The position numbers and the translations under genes were made by a program. A stretch of DNA of 64,000 bases from Acanthornis magna (taxonomy: Eukaryota > Chordata > Aves > Passeriformes > Acanthizidae). How positions within the stretch are numbered: the first letter of the stretch is position 1; each line of letters starts with the position of its first letter. The notes under the pieces were generated by a model. The model did not search any database. It was given only the letters and a program-made list of their open reading frames with translations, and was not told the origin of the DNA. The DNA lies in contig JAWUZG010000138.1 in NCBI GenBank assembly GCA_036785705.1, positions 1,133,501 to 1,197,500 on the forward strand. Reading direction: 5' to 3'. Positions 31,620 through 55,599 of the stretch are shown here, piece by piece.

Positions 31620-32480
31620 TGTTCTCTCCGGCTTCCCAGGGGGGTTGTGCAGGGCCAAATCACAGCTCCAGAAGCTACATTTCACAATTCTAAACTGCTC
31701 CAGAGCAATGCTGCTCAGGACCACCAGGCCTGGGGTCGCATCTTTTTGATGCTCGGAGGAACTGTTTCTTCCTCCTCAACGCAGCAGCGACTCAGGGCTG
31801 CAGTTCCAACACCAGGTGGGTCCAGCCAGGCTGAATGGGAGCAAAGAAACTGATACCAGCATCCCTGATCTGCCACCAGAACTGCTTCCTAAGCTCTCAC
31901 CTTGCTGGGTTCTTTGTTTTCTGTTCCAGGGGGAAGGTTGCACCAAGCAGGGGTCAAACCTGTAACTTGCTAGGAAGTTTCTTTCAGTGTTTTTGGACAG
32001 CCTTATGGACATAAATAATTTTTCCAGGTTTTTGTTCTGTCCCTGTTTCCTGTTGGTCGTTGTTTGGGAGAAGAGGGAGTTCTGCAATCACAGAGGCTCA
32101 GTTGCTGTGTTGTTTTCCTTTGTTCTCTCTCTCCACCACATGGTCAGGTAAAGAGGGCTTTTCCACCAGCTCATGTTTGTCCCCTGGACCACACGGTCTT
32201 CTACAGAGGCTGCCACATTGGGGGAGTGGCTTCTGGGCCATCTTATTTTCTTTATTCCCTGTGGGGCCAAAGTACCTTTGTATCTAGTGGTTATTGCTGT
32301 TATCATGGTTGTTGCTGCTTTTCTTTTTAATAAACTGTTATTTTTTAATTTATATCTTCATACATTTGTCTCTCCTTATTGGTGAAAGGGGAGTGGTTAA
32401 AATTAAAGGGGAGTTAGCTCATTTTGGAGTCTCCACCCTGTATAATTGTCTTAAACTAAGACACCTACAAAGGAAATATC
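31620..32480 (+). mobile_element. Probable ERV LTR
   Basis: An AATAAA at 32329-32334 follows a T-rich stretch. It is followed by 'ttggtgaaaggggagtggtt' and 'ctcattttggagtctccacc', typical of the U5 end of an avian LTR. The upstream part has no retroviral frame. Boundaries, especially on the left, are uncertain. Confidence 0.5.
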
Positions 32481-33014
32481 TACTCTAGAAGCACAGAACC
32501 AAACTGCTCTTGCTGCTAGAAGTCCCACTGCTCATAAAACTTTCAGCAGCGGATCACTTTTATACCTCATTCATCGGCAGAATCACCAAACATGAAAGGA
32601 ATTCTCTGGGCAAGGAAATCTATGTCATTTTGCACGAACATTAACCTTTTGCTGTATCTCTAATTCAATTGCTCTGTCTTCAAGAAACCTGACTCAGGGA
32701 AGGAGAGAAGGAGTCAGTTCCTGCAGTACCTGCTGGAGCTCCATCTATTTTCTCTTATAGCTCTGGGGCTTTATTGTAATGTGAGTACCTCAACTGGGAA
32801 GTCGAACAATCACTTTGTTCAAAATTTTCTTGCTCCTCAACAGAGCTCTACTCCTTCAAACCGATGAGCATTTGCTGTGATCTCAGTTCTATTTGTTTCT
32901 GTACCTCAGCAATAGCCAAGTCCCCTACATTTCCAAAAGAGCAAGATGCAGAATTAGCATAGTTTCATCAGAAAAGGATCAGGCACCATAGGATATCACA
33001 GCTAAACATGAATC

Positions 33015-33180
33015 AACATTATTTGTGACTGTCCCTTCCCTGGAAGTGTTCATGGCCAGGCTGGGTGGGGCTTGGAGGAACCTGGTCTAGTGGAAGTTGT
33101 CCCTGCCCATGGCAGGGGTTGGGATGAGATAAATGGTCTTTAAGGTCGCTTCCAACCCAAACCATTCTGTGATTTCTATG
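33015..33180 (+). mobile_element. Short CR1 LINE 3' fragment
   Basis: It reads 'ggctgggtggggcttggagg', 'ccctgcccatggcaggggtt' and 'ttccaacccaaaccattctgtgatttctatg', the CR1 3' terminal 160 bases. Confidence 0.9.
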
Positions 33181-36100
33181 ACTTCTGTTACTGTCTTTCT
33201 TTGCTGTAAAAACAAGTGGACTACATGTTAAAATAAACGGAATAATCCTTCTGCTCCATTTTTCACGTTCCAGATATGAGCAGAAATTCTTCATACAATT
33301 TCACTTAAAAACAGTGAGCAGTTCAAGGAGCCACAGTAAAAGGCAGTGAGAGTGAAAAAGGTAAAATAGCACCTGTGACCTATCAAGAAAGTTTTAAAAA
33401 ACAGATGTATTTTAATCTAGAAAGTAGAAAGAAGTTGTATCTTAATGATTTTCAAATTCCTAAATGGTACTGCAAAGAAGGTAGAACTGAACTGTTCTCC
33501 ATTTCTTCTGGAGCAGGACAATGTGCCAAAATTACTGCAAAGGAGATTTACAGGGACAGCATTTTCTGCTAAGAATAGTTAAGTACAAAGGATAAATTGC
33601 CACAGAAATTTTCAAATGCCTGTCTTCAGAAGCTTTAGAAAAGAGATTAATGAAACATCTGTAAAAAAGCAATGTAGCTTTAGTTTATCCTGCCTAGAAG
33701 AAAAGAAGGATTAAATGACCTTTTAAATGGGTCACACTTTTCTCTAATTCAGTGGGTTTTTCTCATCTTGAAGACAAGGTTTATCCACTGGTATTTCAGA
33801 AGCAATAGTTTTTTTCCTCTGGGGAAATCTATTATTTAATCTGAGGTTTTCTATTTCATTTGTTGATCTCTGTTTTGCTGTCTCACCTGTGGATATATGT
33901 TGCATATAAAAATATTATGATAACAAAAAGAAATATTGACTTCAGTGAGATAATTTCCATGATTCTCACTCAGTGATATTTTAATCTATGTAGATTTCTT
34001 AATCATACTAACTTTTATAAATGAGGACAAAATTAGGCCTGCAGATTTAGTTGTAGAAGTCATAGGAGAAAGATAATGAGCTACAGCTCCTTTAATTAAC
34101 TCGTTAAGCTTCTCACATGCCCAAACAACACCTAATTTTCTTTCAATGAGAGCTGCAGTGGCACTGGTTTAAATGTATGGGTTTTGTGCTGAAATCAGCT
34201 GTTACTTTTATTGTCCAAAAAGGACCCTTGAAGTAAGGAAGAATTTAAAAGTGAGGAGACTCTTGTCTAATTTTAGACATCTGTCCTAGGTGTCTAGCCC
34301 ACTCAAGGCTGACCTCCCAGACCTCCTCCTTAAGAGGTGGAAAGAAACAGGTGTCTGTAGTCTGATTTACCTGACTTATTGTTCAGGATAGCAGGAATTG
34401 CATCCCAGAGATGCCTATTTCTCTCATTAACTTCCAGTGGTAACCAGCACTACTGTAGACCTGTGTATTTGTACCACAGGTGTCTGAAGTTTACTAAGAT
34501 GCCATATTCACCAAAATTGATTTGATTTAATGAATCAGAATAAAAAATACTCCTCTGCTTTCAAATAATGTGGTTCCAGGACTTACTGGGAGTCAAAAGT
34601 TAAAATAAGGGCCAGAATATGAAATCATGACTTACGCAAATAGGGATAAAAAGTCTTGCATTTCATCAGGTGAATTTATTTACCAGATATCCAGCAGAAG
34701 ACAGATAGCTTCTTGAGTGGTTAGCATGAGAAAAACAGACAGGATGAGATTTAAGAACTGGTCTGGATGGATTCTTATTGCACAATTATTTATGCAGCAT
34801 TTTATATGCATGCAAACCACTGTAAGAAACAATCCTGAGGAAACAGCATATGGCAGAGACTGTCAGTGCCTGTTAGTAAACCACAGGCTAAGAAAAAAAA
34901 AAAAATTAAGCACTTGCTTAAATTAGCTTTTTCAAAGGACTTGTAGGCACCAATCAAATATGTTCCTGGATGAGCTGGAAATTCTTCCAGGACACCCAGG
35001 AACAGCATGAGATGGGTAAAAATCTATTGTAAAAAGCATGACAAAAAACCAAGTGACAAAAAGCAGAAAGTCAGATGGAATCAGGAATAACTCGTCTATC
35101 AGTGAAGGTGTAAGAAACATATCCATCTCAAAAAAATTCATGAAACAAGTGGAAGGAATCAAGATCTTGTGTTTTGGTCAAGCAATTGAGACTGCTCCTA
35201 ATAGGGTGGGGACCAAACTCTCTAGCAACTGCTGTGTTCCCCTGCTGAACTGAAGGTGGCAGTTTCAGAGCACTGGAAATGATAAAGACAGACTTTTCTA
35301 AAGATTAAAGGGTCTCAGTTTTTCTCTCTTACCACTAATGGTTTTCTTCTGACTTAATGATGCTTCTCTGTTATCAGCTCCACCTTATCACTGGCCATGA
35401 CCTGACCTGTTATGGATCCTGCTGGCATGACAAGCTCAAACTATATTTATTGCCTGAAGAAAAGTATTTGGGACTTTTCCAAAGCCCAGAGCTGCTCAGT
35501 ATACTGTGTGAAACCTCTGCCACCCAGAGCTCACAAGTGTGTTTCCCAACGGGCTCAGTAACAGGAGTGTTCCACCCAACAGTGAAGAAAAGAAAGTCCA
35601 AAAAAGGCACATGACTCAGTTCCATGAGGAAGGTCCATGCTGATCCTCACAGTGGAACAGCTGCATTTTCCTGATATGTGAAGATTGCGATAATTTCTAC
35701 TTCCCCATTTAATATGATGATAGATTCTTCATGTATAAATGTATAAACCAATTTTTGATTCTTTCTGTCTCTGTTGTCAGAATAATTCTTAGAGAATTCC
35801 ATAGGTGAGTTGTGTGCTGTCCACAGCCATGTATCTTTCAGATTTCAGTTTGCCTTCTCATTTGAAGTGAGAAGTGTCTATATTGAAAGGCTGTTCCCTC
35901 TAATAGCCTTCATTTCACAGCAAATCCACTGTGTGTATGGTGAAACTCTTGAACCATAAGCTGCGATTCACAGATTTTCTTGTAGAAATTGTACCTTTCA
36001 TAACAAAAAAAATTATTCAAGCCATGCACCATATGTCTTATTTGCTGCCCTGCTTTTCATGGGTTTTGGTTCCAGGATGGGGTTTTTTATGGTCTTTTTA

Positions 36101-36330
36101 ATAAAGAATTAGGGTGAAGTCCATAATGCTCTAAAATTCTAATAAATTCACGTACTCTCTATTAACATTAGAGACTGCTTAAAAACTGGAACAGTGGGGA
36201 ACCTGTGTCACTGTTGTTGTCTGAACTGAGACAACTGAATCTTCTCTTCCAGTACCAAGACTTCCTTGAAACATCCATGGAAATATAATTTCTTTATTAA
36301 GAAAAACAAGTAATACTACACATTGATAAA
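33181..36330. other. Intergenic DNA between convergent DHRS7C and GSG1L2
   Basis: AT-rich sequence with scattered short frames and no exon with splice support. No repeat family was recognised with certainty. Confidence 0.4.
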
Positions 36331-36331
36331 T

Positions 36332-36337
36332 TTTATT
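36332..36337 (-). terminator. GSG1L2 polyadenylation signal
   Basis: TTTATT on the + strand (AATAAA on the minus strand) lies 67 bases after the GSG1L2 stop. A second copy occurs at 36293-36298. Confidence 0.6.
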
Positions 36338-36403
36338 CATTAATACTGTTTCATTTGGATCTAGTATTATAATTTACAGGATGCCTTGAGATATGGTTCA
36401 GCT

Positions 36404-47274
<10,871 letters not shown>

Positions 47275-47637
47275 CTAGAACTGCACTGGCAATTATTCTA
47301 GAAACAACCTTTTGCAAATTTATGCATCTATCTGCCTGGTGAAGCACCTGCCTGTATTTACCATCCCATTCCTCTTTCCTCTCAGAAAATTGTACTAGCT
47401 AAGGAGTTTAAGACGGAGAGCACAGATCTGGGCATGACCAGAAATCATGTGGCAGGGGAGATTAAGAATAAAGGACAGTGTTGGTTGGCAGCGATGCATT
47501 GTGAAGGAAATATGAGGAAGTGGGACAATAAATTATAATTTGCCCCATGAATCATGCACGGAACACAGAAGCATTGGAAGTACCTCAGTATGCAATCACT
47601 AAAGTTTTATTTATGCAAACAAAGTATGCCTATTTAC

Positions 47638-47685
47638 CTTGATCAGAGGTGGAGTCAGACTGATGGAATCTATTTCTTAGCTAAG
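47638..47685 (-). pseudogene. Relic copy of GSG1L2 exon 2 upstream of exon 1
   Basis: On the minus strand this segment reads like exon 2 at 45388-45341. It shares the central 'atcagtctgactcca' and the 'ctgatc(a/g)ag' end followed by a GT donor (GTAAAT), and the 3' intronic flank is also similar (tatgcctatttacc versus tatgcatgtctacc). Substitutions have destroyed EKCRSF, and the normal phase contains a stop. It lies about 370 bases 5' of the annotated start, so it is out of order for the gene. I infer a local duplication of at least 90 bp. Confidence 0.65.
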
Positions 47686-47689
47686 GAGT

Positions 47690-49890
47690 AAATAAAATCT
47701 CCCAGTTCCAAATGCTCCTGTAACACTGAGCACTGTTTATGTTGAATGCAGTTGTGACTCTCACTATAAAGAAATTCATAAGGAGATAAAACTGGTTAAA
47801 AGCTAAAACTGGCTAAAGCTACGGCGTTTCACAGCATGCAGCACTGCCCAAGACCACTAGAAAGGTGACTGCATATGTTCAAAGTTCCACCAGTGACAAA
47901 TGAAAGTCACAAATTACCAGACTTTGCTCCTGATGGTTTCCTGGGCACTGTCTCCATGAACACATAATACAAGTTTTGCCCAAGTTAAGTGAAACATTAG
48001 AGAAAATGCTGAATTATCCTTATTTTATACGTGCATCTTCCTACTCTGTGAAATAGCACTTCTTTTTCCTTCATCTAGGAAACGTTTCCCACCTTGATGT
48101 GTTATATATGTTTCTTCTGCCTGTTTGACGATGCAAGTAAATTATGCAAAGAACCAAAAAGAGCAGGAATGTTAGTAACTCACTGCTTCATTTTACAGCT
48201 GTAAAGTCAGAACCTGTGTCTTGGGGGAGAATGGTACCACAGGAGAGACACTGAAGTCACGGATGTATCTTCTAATGAAAATAATTTTGATCTTCAAGAC
48301 AACTGTCTACCCAAAGATGTCAGAGTTGGAGAAGCAGCTGGCTAGATGAACCCCAGCGTGAAACTCAGAGGGAACAGAAAAATGCCTGCTTTAGGTTGTT
48401 ACGAAGAGCTCAGCTCACAGAGCTGGCCAGCAGCAGAGTGAAAGACCAAGCAGGTCTGGACTACAGTTGCAGAGCAAATCTCACAACCCAAAAATCAGAT
48501 GCAGCTTGAGCCGGGGGTTATTATTTCCTACATCTTTGTCTTACTGCATTTTCACAAGGGTGTAGCACTTGTGAGAATAGGAGTGGGAGCAAGTGTGAGA
48601 ACAGGACGAGCAGGAGGGCAGAAAGGAGGGAAATCCTTCCAAGGATTAAACAATTATCTATGTTTCTATTCCTATTAGTAATTTGCATATGGCTATATTT
48701 AAACATATTTTGAGGCCTGTGAAACTATTGATACCTTCTGGTTGACAGCTGCAGTCTGAGAGGTTTCATTGAGACAGTTTCCCGCTCATGCCTTATCAAT
48801 GCTTGTACCACAACTTTCAAATCAATTTTCAGTGTAAGAATGCTCTATATGAGAAATGTATTGCATAAGCATTTATTGGTTAGTCCTGTCAAACTGTGAA
48901 AAAAGAAAGAGAATAAAGAGAGAAGCAAATAGATTAGCTGGACCTTCCTTCAAGCAAAGTTTAATATGCAGTGATTTTTGCTGGAATAAAGTTGAGAGGC
49001 GTGTAAACCAAATATATGCAGGTAACACCAAGATGGCCATGATCCACAACTGAAGAATGAAGAAAAGATTAATTCCATTATTTCGCTGGCGAAATGGGGA
49101 CACATGCATTGCTAAGCCTATTCCATCTTAGCAGGGACAAAAGGCAGCAAGGCCTAAGCCTTGCATTATGGACCTGGAGCAGGCACAGTCTGTCACCAGG
49201 GTGTGTTTTACAGTCTCTGAACTTCTTATCTCCCATCTCCCATTACAAAGAGGTTCCAGGCCTATGGGAAAAATGCTTTCGAGTCTTTAATGACATTCTG
49301 TTACCTCCTCTGAGAGAATTCCCTTTCTTCTTCAGCACATAGGAAACAACCCAAAGCAAACACAGATATGTGAATTCTCTCACACTGAGAATTTTTTAAC
49401 ATCTCCCAGGTGTGAGTTTGGTTTCTGAGTGAAACAATTCTAAAAGCAATGCATTTTTCTCTCTCCTCACCAATCTTCTGGTTTTCAACCCTTTCCTCCC
49501 CAAAAGAGGGCATGAGGCCAGGCTACCACGGCTACCATTCAGCAGTAAGACCTTCCACAATAATATTGTTCTAGTAAAAATACAGAACAATAACTCAGAA
49601 ATTCAAACTTCAGCTCTGCCTTCTATCTTTACCACCTACGACTACAATATATTAGTGTCATTACCCACACTGTGGGTCTTGTGCTGTGAGCTGATCCTGA
49701 GGAGCATCAACTCAAGACAGGGACTGCAGAGCTCGTTCAGGTTTAAAGCTGAGATGATCCTTAGAAGTGATAGGTGAAAACTAACAATTTGTAGATGTCA
49801 ATAACTAAAGAACAGCTTCATGTGCTGAATGCTGTTGGTGGAGAAAACAAGAGGACTTTCATGCTTGCAAGTGGTGCAGCACAGCCTGTG
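47690..49890. other. Intergenic DNA upstream of GSG1L2
   Basis: No exon or certain repeat was recognised. The GSG1L2 promoter should lie at the left end, but no clear core element was seen. Confidence 0.35.
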
Positions 49891-49904
49891 CTCTAAGTGA
49901 TTGA

Positions 49905-50035
49905 CAGAACCATGGAATGTCCTAAGATGGAAGCGATAAGGATCATGAGGTTCAACTCCCAGGCCGGGCCGGATGTACTTGCTGTCTGAAGAGCACTTCC
50001 ACACTCCATGTCCAGGTACTCATTTTTCTACCACA
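49905..50035 (-). mobile_element. CR1 LINE 3' end fragment
   Basis: The inverse complement reads 'ggcctgggagttgaacctcatgatcc' then 'cttaggacattccatggttctg', the usual CR1 3' end. Confidence 0.75.
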
Positions 50036-50109
50036 TTCAGACTTCATGTACAGAGTGTCTAGCATGACCTTCCACCTCCTGCAGAAGAAAGTTTTGAAGG
50101 AGTCTTCCC

Positions 50110-50398
50110 CAAGAAAGAGAAGAGAAGAGAAGAGAAGAGAAGAGAAGAGAAGAGAAGAGAAGAGAAGAGAAGAGAAGAGAAGAGAAGAGAAGAGAAGAGA
50201 AGAGAAGAGAAGAGAAGAGAAGAGAGAAGGGAAGAAAAAAGAAAAGAAAAGAAAAGAAAAGAAAAGAAAAGAAAAGAAAAGAAAAGAAAAGAAAAGAAAA
50301 GAAAAGAAAAGAAAAGAAAAGAAAAGAAAAGAAAAGAAAAGAGAAAAGAAAAGAAAAGAAAAGAAAAGAAAAGAAAAGAAAAGAAAAGAAAAGAAAAG

Positions 50399-50429
<31 letters not shown>

Positions 50430-50447
50430 GAAAAGAAAAGAGAGAAG
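50110..50447. repeat. Long pentanucleotide purine repeat (GAGAA)n then (GAAAA)n
   Basis: About 110 bases of near-perfect GAGAA units (to about 50228) pass into about 200 bases of GAAAA units. The whole + strand is purine, so triplex (H-DNA) formation is possible. A 14-base direct repeat, AGTCTTCCCCAAGA, brackets the tract at 50101-50114 and 50448-50461. Confidence 0.97.
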
Positions 50448-50575
50448 AGTCTTCCCCAAGAGGGTGGTCAGGCACTGGAACAGGCTCCCCAGGGAAGTGG
50501 TCCCAGCACTGAGCCTGCCTGAGTTCAGGAAACATTTTGACAATGCTTCTGTGATTCTGTGATTCTGGGAAGGGC
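50448..50575 (+). mobile_element. CR1 LINE 3' fragment abutting the purine repeat
   Basis: The text 'gagggtggtcaggcactgga', 'aggctccccagggaagtgg' and 'ctgtgattctgtgattctg' is the terminal CR1 segment. Confidence 0.85.
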
Positions 50576-53500
50576 ACAAGCTGTCCTTTGGTACAAATAG
50601 CCACGGGTTTAATTTCTCTTGGAAATGGATGAGACACCATTTTCTTGACTCTCTGTATTCCCAACCAAAAGCATGATAATTGTAAGCTAGACCCTAAAAT
50701 GATTGTATTATAAATGGTTTTATTCTCTGAACCTGCATAGCAACATAGATTTATTAATATTTTCAGGTTTTTCTTTTCATCCAGAGAAGCTGAAAACAAT
50801 TCTTTGAAAATTAAAGCTGAAATTCATTGTCAGTTTCTTCAACCTGACAGGTGAAGCTTTGAAGAAAACACTGAATATCACAAGAACTGTAGTAAAGCTT
50901 TAACTGCTGATAACATAATTTTTTTCCCTTTAGATCCTCCCTGATCCTGCACTGGCTGTGCATATTTGACAAAATATGATCAAAAAGCCTAAACCCAACC
51001 ATCACTGAGCTGCTTTCTGGCAGACAACTAGTCACAAGCTTCCTACACAAAGTGTTCTAAGACATCATGTATCGCTTTCATGAGGTGTGTATAAATATAT
51101 ATGTGTTTTTATGGAGCTGGATTGCATTCTAGAAAAGTCACTGGCTAAATTCCTGTGGAGCTTCAAGGAACAGAATCAGCGCTTTAATGTTTTAATAGTT
51201 TTCTGCCTCCTTATTGGCTAATGGACAAGCTACAGTAAGCAGAGTTGCTGTGAAGTTTAGACTAAGCTCTCTCTGCCTTTAATCAGAAAAACCAAAACGT
51301 AGTTGGAGTCTAGCAAGGCTAAACACTTTAGGAAACTTCCTCACTTATTTGTAAAGAAGATTCATAGAACAGTGGCCTTCATAAAAGAAGACTTTTTTCT
51401 TTTTTTTTTTTTTTTTTGTACAGGACAGAACGATATGATTGATCTATAGTGGAGTGAAATAGAAGCATATTTGGGACAAATTTATTCGAATGGGCATCGT
51501 GATACTTTTTGCTCTCTATTCCAGCATGGGACTCTGGTCCAGAATACCTCCAACATCTGCCAGCTATATCATGATATTGTTTCTTGTGAAACAGGTAAGC
51601 TAATTCAATAATTAATAATGGACAGTGTAAAAGTGAACTCCTAGCACAGAGCATTTTAACTGTCACCAACAGCATGTTCGTATCAAAAATCCTTCCAACA
51701 TTACAATTTATTTTTATTACAAATTAGTCATGGAGAAATAATGGCTGAAAAGCTGTAGAGGTTTATATTAGAACTTTCTCTGACTAGATCACTTATTACA
51801 ACTTTATTCTATTAATCCTCATTCATACAGTGAATAAATTGTGCTTACAACCATTTACACAATCACTTTTCATACCAATATTGATCAGAATTGAATTATA
51901 TTTGTTTTTTCAGTTTTCCCACCAGATAACAATACTATTATGAACCATGTTTATTATCTACTTTTTTTTCTCTATTCTAAACCCAACTTTGTTTCTGGCA
52001 CTACCTTTTAGCCTTTGATTTGTGCGAGGGATGAGCATGGAATCTCCAGTTTGTGAAATCTGGTGTTACTGATTTCGTTCTGCACCTCACCTTCACAGAG
52101 AATGCTAGCAAATCTGTATACAACCTTTATTTTGTTTCTTTCCCTAAATCTATACAAAATTCTGAATGCTTACTTCTTTCTTCTTTATTGCCTTATAATT
52201 TGGAAGAGTTTTAGGTACTTAATGACAAAATATCTCAGTGTAATTCACTTCAAGGAAATTTTCATGTAGGTTTTTAATAATTATTGTGTGTTTATTAATA
52301 TAAATTTTTATTTGAATCAATTTTAAAAGTAATTACTGATATTTGGTAAATTTCAATTTAACTGAATAAAATTCACACATATATTTAGGATACATTTTTA
52401 TGAAGTGTATGGGCATTAGGACAATAAACAGACTTACTATGAACTGAAAGGAATAAGGTATTTCTATCCACTTATTCTCCATTTTCTTGGGTTTCTCAGA
52501 AAGTGGCTTTGTATCTGTGTGTGCTGCAGAGCCCATATCTATGTTCCTGGCATCTTTATAAAAGAAAAGGTTACCAGGAGAGAAATATATATATATATAT
52601 AAAAGACAATATTCCGAATAGTTTTGTATAATTTCAGTCTAGAGCTTCTCTGTTTAGAGCTTCTGTTTTTAGAACTGAAACAGCTTTCAGATTTGTGAGA
52701 TACCTCAGTCAAAGCACTAACTCCATCAATGCTAACCAAAAATCTCCCCAATACTTCTGCGAGATCAAAACTTTGCTAGACTAATCACAGTGAATTACTT
52801 TGTCATAGTGGATCTTGCAATTTGTTAAAAGAAATATGTGCTATATTTCTTTATATTTTATTTTATAAGAAAGAAACATTTAAAGGAATGACAGTCATAA
52901 ATTGCTATATCTGTATTTTCTAGCAAAAACCTCTATAGATAGAAAAAGTATCCATCAGACTAAACCTGGATCATGGCTGAAAGAATGAGTAAATGTTTTT
53001 CAGCTTTTATTTCTACTTTTTGCCTAAATTGAAAGGTTTTTTCCTGTCCATGAGAATATAGTCTGAGTAAACAGAGATATTTAATTTCATTGCTGGCTTA
53101 GTATAAAAAAATTAAAAGGGCGAAACCCTGACTATGCTGTGGTCAGTTATGAAAAATTTAAATTTAAATCAGTCTGCAACCATGTATAATCCATTTCCTA
53201 AATGAAAGCTTCAGGCAGCATTTTCTTCTGCATCCAACATATTTCTAAAGAGTGGTGTCTTCTTGGTGCAGTTTGTAGGCGCTGAGCAATTTAAATAAAT
53301 GTCCAGACACTTCCAGGGAATTTTGATTAAATTTCTTATGGATGAACTTTTGCACGAGCTGGGGCCAGGCTTGTGGGCTGAGGCAGTTCCTTTGTTAGCA
53401 AAAAAACTTCAGACAACCTGAAATGTTTTAGGGTAGGGCAAAAGGATGATGCCAGAGTAGGGCAAAAGGCCATGGACTTTCTGAGCTTCTGTCTCGGACC

Positions 53501-53720
53501 CTGGAGTTTAATTTTCCTGAGTCAGAGGTCCTGTTTAAAAGCAGTGGCAGGCATACAACACACAACAGATCAAATACATGTTTCCACGGATTGAGATCAT
53601 GAGAAATTTACCTGAAAGTTTGTATTTCTACCATTGAACTTGCACTGTATCTAAGTTTTAATAGCACCGAGTAACCCAAAACTTACATCATAATAAAACC
53701 TTCCTGGAGTCTGAAATCAT
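50576..53720. other. AT-rich intergenic DNA
   Basis: No exons recognised. A (TA)n run lies near 52588-52602. A short tandem 'tagggcaaaagg' repeat occurs near 53434 and 53458. Confidence 0.4.
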
Positions 53721-53724
53721 GACC

Positions 53725-53930
53725 TGTACCAGCTGCAGAGAGGTATTTGTTGGGTCTTCTCAGAATATCGCCTACACCCCATCCCTGAAAGTCTTCAAGG
53801 GCAGGCTGGACAGGGCTTGGAGCAACGTGTTGTGGTGGAAGGTGTCCTTGTCCATGCAGTGGGGTTGGAACAAGATGTCCTTCAGGTCCCTTCCAACCCA
53901 AACCATTGTATGATTCTCTTGCTCTGTGAC
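53725..53930 (+). mobile_element. CR1 LINE 3' fragment
   Basis: CR1 3' text: 'gggcaggctggacagggctt', 'gaaggtgtccttgtccatg', 'ccttccaacccaaaccattg'. Confidence 0.9.
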
Positions 53931-54264
53931 TTGGCCTTCTCTCACATGACAAAACCAGAAAAAGTCTCCACAATCTCGGCAGTGATTGCTCTGCTCCTCA
54001 TATTGACCCAGAGCACAGCCCATCCTCTTCCTGAGAGAACCTGTGCCCCTCTGAAGAACCATGGAGACATGCATGTCAAGATACAGAGGCAAGCCTGTCT
54101 CTGACTTTTTGACTCCTTTTCACTTAAACAGACACAGAACATCAAGGTGTCTCACTTCCTTCATTTTCCCTTCCCTCTAAAGGCTAGTGCCTTATTCCCA
54201 GTCTACTTGGTTTGCCCTCTTGGGGCAGCTTAGAGGTATCATGCAAAATTCCCATTCTTGTGAC

Positions 54265-54620
54265 CTAGGTCCCAAGGGGAATGGCATGAAGCTGGGTCAG
54301 GGGAGGTTTAGGTTCGATATTGGGAAAAGTTCTTCATGCTCGTGATCAGTGACAGAACTCAAGGTAAACAGCAGGAAGCTGAGTTGGGGGAGATTTAGGT
54401 TTGATATCTGGAAAAAGCTTTTCACCCAGAGGATGTTTCAGCACCGAACAGGCTCCCCAGGGAATGGTCACAGCCTCGAAGCTGCCTGAGCTCAAGAAGT
54501 GTTTGGACACTCTCAGGGATGGGGTGGGATTCTTGGGATGGTCCTGTGCAGGGCCAGGAGCTGGATTTGAATGATCCTTGTGTATCTGTTCCAGCTCGGG
54601 ATGTTCTCTGATTCTCACGG
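54265..54620 (+). mobile_element. CR1 LINE fragments, partly duplicated
   Basis: The CR1 phrase around 'ggggaggtttaggttcgata' occurs at about 54300 and again at about 54385. The copy then runs to 'gatgttctctgattctc'. Either two CR1 insertions or an internal duplication explains this. Confidence 0.85.
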
Positions 54621-55224
54621 GACAGTAAACAACTCTCTAATGCAGTTAACGCAGAAAAGGCTTAACACGATGTCCCGTTCAGAAAGGCTGAAATCTCCTT
54701 GGGGCACCGGCAGCAAACCCTTTCAAACCAAGAAGGGAACAAAAGCTGATTTTCCTCATTCCCAGGCACTGCCAGCATTCTTCAGCCCTTCTCCATATTT
54801 ATGTCCTTTCCTCAGAGTGGAGACCCCTGCACACTGAATAATCATCTATGAACAGCAAGCTTGCTTTTTTTTAGCTTATTATTATTGGTAGTCCTTGTGT
54901 AAATATCTGATGATCAATTCACAAGTTATTGCCATTCAAGCTATCGTAGTTTGCTGTTGAATATCTGTTTATTATTTCTTTGGTAACATAAATCTAAGGG
55001 GATTTCTTAGTCTTTTAGTTCAACTCTTAAGGAACACTTCAGCATTTTCCTTTCAGCTTGCACATTTATTGCCATGAATTTTGAGGTATGACCATCAGAG
55101 TTATATTATCCAAGCAGAGCTGCACTAGGGACAAATACTACTCATTAATACAGTCTCATACTCCTTTTCAAAATCCTCAGTTGTATGTACAACTCCAGAA
55201 ATTTCAATAGCCTCCCGCACTGCA

Positions 55225-55440
55225 ACACTTAGGACATTAGGAAGAATTTCTTCACAGAAAGGGTGATTAGATATTGGAGTGGGCTGCCCGGGGAGGTTGT
55301 GGTGCCACTGTCCCTGGAGGTGTCCCTGGACGTGGCACTGAGTGCCCTGGTTGGGTTGACATGGTGGTGTTAGGTCACAGGTCGGACCCAATGATCTCAG
55401 GGGTCTTTTCCAACCTAATTGCTTCTGTGGCTCTGTAATT
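55225..55440 (+). mobile_element. CR1 LINE 3' fragment
   Basis: CR1 text: 'aagaatttcttcacagaaagg', 'gggctgcccggggaggttgt', 'cggacccaatgatctcagg'. Confidence 0.88.
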
Positions 55441-55599
55441 TTCAATAGGTAGCTCTTGTCACTTCGTTTCTACAGCCAAATACAAATTTTCAAAAAGTCC
55501 TGTCATCCAGCTGTGGCTTCCAGGAACAAAACGTTGCATTAGGTTTATCACGGTGCATGCTCTGCTAAGGGACCTGTGTTTTTCTGTCGTCTAAATGGA

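Noticed and set aside
50037..50799. Frames coding long KEKKR or FLFFSF repeats
   Set aside because: They are translations of the (GAGAA/GAAAA)n microsatellite and not genes.
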